Positions 4,798 through 6,148 of a DNA stretch of 6,148 bases are shown piece after piece. This stretch comes from an uncultured Pseudoflavonifractor sp. (GTDB taxonomy: Bacteria > Bacillota > Clostridia > Oscillospirales > Oscillospiraceae), in contig CANOHR010000071.1 of assembly GCA_947565875.1 (NCBI GenBank), forward strand, positions 1-6,148, given 5' to 3'. Each line of letters opens with the position of its first letter. Position 1 is the stretch's first letter. The notes below the pieces were generated by a model. It was not told the DNA's origin. It did not search any database and saw nothing but the letters and a program-made list of their open reading frames with translations. The position numbers and the translations under genes were made by a program.

Positions 4798-5289
4798 ATG
4801 AGAAGATTGCTTTTGGCGCTGCTGTGCGCGGCGCCCCTTGTATCCGGCGTCCCGGCGGAGACGCCCCAGGCCGATCCGGCGGCGGAGACCCCGGTTCCCG
4901 TAGAGGTAGTGTATCTTACCAGCATGGGCTGTGACCTGGCGGAGTGTACCGACCCCACCCATTGTCATTATTGCCCGGTAGACTGTACCGATCCTTCCCA
5001 CTTTCATACCTGTCCCATAGGCTGTGCCGATCCCACCCATCCCCATTGCAACCAGTGCTGGGAGGTCATGGAAGAGGCGGGTCCCGAGCCGGAGTTTTGG
5101 AACAGCATGGGCTGCTGGCGGACGGACTGCACAGACGAGACCCATTATCACCACTGCCCGGCGGGCTGCACCGATCCGGCCCACTATCACGATTGCCCTA
5201 TGGGCTGCCAAGTGCATGACCACGGATGTGGGTATATGGGCGGCTACGGTAGGCACGCCGGGGGACACCACGGCAGATGGCATCATTAA
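4798..5289 (+). CDS. Secreted Cys/His-rich repeat protein, putative metal-binding
   Basis: The protein has 163 residues. An N-terminal signal peptide (RR, then a hydrophobic LLLALLCAAPLVSGV core) probably ends after VPA at residue 20. No lipobox with Gly, Ala or Ser before Cys is present. An acidic Pro-rich linker to about residue 38 follows. The rest carries five copies of a 13-residue unit, roughly C-[TA]-D-x-[TSA]-H-x-H-x-C-P-x-[GD], at about 50-62, 63-75, 76-87 (degenerate), 111-123 and 124-136. It ends in a Gly/His-rich tail (GGHHGRWHH). The mature part has 16 Cys and 18 His, nearly a quarter of all residues. This suggests binding of zinc, copper or nickel outside the membrane, but the family is not recognised. 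Cysteines might instead form disulfides. The start has AAAAGGAG upstream. It is a single-gene unit with its own promoter and terminator. Confidence 0.82.
   Translation: MRRLLLALLCAAPLVSGVPAETPQADPAAETPVPVEVVYLTSMGCDLAECTDPTHCHYCPVDCTDPSHFHTCPIGCADPTHPHCNQCWEVMEEAGPEPEFWNSMGCWRTDCTDETHYHHCPAGCTDPAHYHDCPMGCQVHDHGCGYMGGYGRHAGGHHGRWHH
4921..5208 (+). repeat. Internal duplication within the Cys/His-rich gene
   Basis: Residues 42-76 (bases 4921-5025) and 103-137 (bases 5104-5208) align without gaps at an offset of 61 residues. About 22 of 35 positions are identical and every Cys in the block is conserved. Each block begins SMGC and holds two 13-residue units plus the first Cys of a third, so a two-unit block was duplicated after the basic unit had already doubled. 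Confidence 0.8.
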
Positions 5290-5306
5290 AATGATAAGGA
5301 AAGTAG

Positions 5307-5335
5307 AAACGAGCGGCCGCAAGGCCGCTCGTTTT
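5307..5335 (+). terminator. Rho-independent terminator of the Cys/His-rich gene
   Basis: Arms 5307-5318 (AAACGAGCGGCC) and 5323-5334 pair perfectly around GCAA, a GNRA tetraloop, followed by a T run ending at 5335. It begins 17 bases past the stop codon. Confidence 0.93.
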
Positions 5336-5384
5336 CTGTCTATCCAATACCCCCTTGGCTGCCCGCAAAGTGGGACCACCAGGG

Positions 5385-5452
5385 CGGGCGCACAATGTGC
5401 GCCCCTACGGAATGCCAGAAAGAGGATGGTAGGGGCGCACATTGTGCGCCCG
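5385..5452. repeat. Pair of GC-rich palindromes in inverted orientation
   Basis: A 23-base arm at 5385-5407 (CGGGCGCACAATGTGCGCCC then CTA) and its exact reverse complement at 5430-5452 flank 22 unrelated bases. Each arm is itself nearly palindromic (GGGCGCACA against TGTGCGCCC), so each can fold alone or pair with the other. I recall similar GGGGCGCACA-type repeats as common between genes in gut Oscillospiraceae. It sits between the terminator at 5335 and the end of the HAD gene, and could act as a REP-like element or a backup terminator for that minus-strand gene. Confidence 0.8.
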
Positions 5453-5473
5453 TCCTGCCCTCATGCGCAAACC

Positions 5474-6091
5474 TTATAGATACCTCAACAGGTCCTCCGG
5501 CGCTTCCAGACAGTAGTCCACCTCCATCTTTCGGTCGGGATTTCCCCACCCCGCCAGGGCAAAGTCTACACCTGCACCCCGGGCGCAGCGCAGGTCTCCC
5601 TCCCGGTCTCCCACATAAAGGACCTGAGAGGGAAGGCAGTCCGCCAACTCCAGAAAATGCTGAAGAGGCTGGGAGGAGGGCTTGGGCTCCGCAGTCTCTC
5701 CGGCCCGGACCAGAATGGTGAAGTAGGGGGCGATGGGACAGCGGGCAAAGTCCTCGTCATACTCCTCGGGAGTTTGGGAGGTGACCACTCCCATGACGAT
5801 CCCCCGCTCCTTCAGGGCGGCAAGCAGCGCCTCAATGCCGGGGAAGAGGGTGATGGTGTCTATATATTTGCGAAGGTTTTTGACCCACAGGTCGAAGGCG
5901 GCGGGGACGTCCGGGACCTGAAGCCGCTTCAGGGTCTCTTCGCCGGGTATGCCCAGGGCAAAGGAAAGCTCTCCGGCGGAGGGGGAGGAGCCGTTGAGAC
6001 TGGTCAGGGTATCCTGCAAGGATTGGATCACGGCGAATTCACTGTTGGTCAGGGTCCCGTCAATGTCAAAGGCAATGTGGGTGTACTTCAT
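5474..6091 (-). CDS. HAD hydrolase, phosphoglycolate phosphatase-like
   Basis: The protein has 205 residues. HAD motif I is FDIDGTLTNSE (nucleophile D9, acid/base D11). An alpha-helical cap of about 70 residues follows (about 16-85), then motif II in GVVTSQT, motif III in the lysine of EPKPSSQP, and motif IV in YVGDREGDLRCARGAG, which supplies the metal-binding Asp residues. This is the layout of the Gph/PpaX group, which dephosphorylates phosphoglycolate or other small phosphate esters; the exact substrate cannot be read from sequence. The start ATG 6091-6089 has CGGAGG eight bases upstream, and the 14-codon longer frame lacks a ribosome binding site. Confidence 0.9.
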   Translation of the reverse strand: MKYTHIAFDIDGTLTNSEFAVIQSLQDTLTSLNGSSPSAGELSFALGIPGEETLKRLQVPDVPAAFDLWVKNLRKYIDTITLFPGIEALLAALKERGIVMGVVTSQTPEEYDEDFARCPIAPYFTILVRAGETAEPKPSSQPLQHFLELADCLPSQVLYVGDREGDLRCARGAGVDFALAGWGNPDRKMEVDYCLEAPEDLLRYL

Positions 6092-6123
6092 GAAAAGGCC
6101 TCCGTTATCTGAGAGATAAGCAA

Positions 6124-6132
6124 AGTATACCA
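6124..6132 (-). promoter_or_regulatory. Extended -10 promoter element of the HAD hydrolase gene
   Basis: The minus strand reads TGGTATACT, an extended -10 of the TGnTATAAT type with one mismatch, 32 bases before the start codon. The matching -35 would fall at or beyond the window edge and cannot be checked. Confidence 0.55.
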
Positions 6133-6148
6133 TGTTTTGTCCCCGTTG

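Noticed and set aside
4798..4860. Lipoprotein signal in the Cys/His-rich protein
   Set aside because: The only Cys in the hydrophobic stretch follows Leu-Leu (ALLC), which does not meet the lipobox rule; a signal peptidase I site after VPA fits better.
4945..5205. CRISPR-like spaced repeats of 39 bases
   Set aside because: The periodicity is in the protein (13-residue units) and the DNA copies differ at many positions; there are no spacers of equal length between identical repeats.
4789..5442. 217-codon minus-strand open frame
   Set aside because: It is antisense to the Cys/His-rich gene and runs through its terminator and the palindromic repeat pair, with no ribosome binding site at its start.

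Overview
The window looks like chromosome from a moderately high-GC, gut-type Clostridia bacterium, most plausibly Oscillospiraceae (Flavonifractor/Pseudoflavonifractor-like). That is inference from strong GGAGG-type ribosome binding sites, consensus sigma-A promoters, a Firmicutes-style rpsU, a YqeG phosphatase, a type III pantothenate kinase, an ECF-transporter S component and GC-rich palindromic intergenic repeats. No rRNA, tRNA or CRISPR array was seen.

Layout, left to right. (1) Bases 1-162 are the 3' end of a plus-strand gene that overlaps tail to tail with the next gene. (2) 148-1498 is a minus-strand pair with a 4-base gap: a YqeG-type HAD phosphatase that starts at TTG behind a near-perfect Shine-Dalgarno, followed by an endonuclease IV-like TIM-barrel protein. 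(3) 1499-1930 is intergenic. It carries a hairpin in the yqeG leader and a 277-base MITE-like element (27-base terminal inverted repeats, TA at both ends, two large internal stem-loops). The right terminal repeat places a -35 box correctly for the next gene. (4) 1931-2713 is a plus-strand orphan whose C-terminus resembles the end of GH18 domains. (5) A bidirectional terminator separates it from rpsU (minus), which has a perfect-consensus promoter. (6) 3218-4610 is a minus-strand pair, an ECF S component and coaX, read as pantothenate uptake plus phosphorylation for CoA synthesis. (7) 4734-5335 is a compact plus-strand unit: a promoter with an inverted repeat over its -10, a small secreted Cys/His-rich repeat protein, and a GCAA-loop terminator. 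(8) 5385-5452 holds a pair of inverted GC-rich palindromes. (9) 5474-6091 (minus) is a phosphoglycolate-phosphatase-like HAD hydrolase.

Most of the window is housekeeping: CoA synthesis, translation and metabolite phosphatases. The least explained parts are the exported Cys/His-rich repeat protein with its palindromic promoter, and the TA-flanked structured element that appears to donate half of a promoter to its neighbour.
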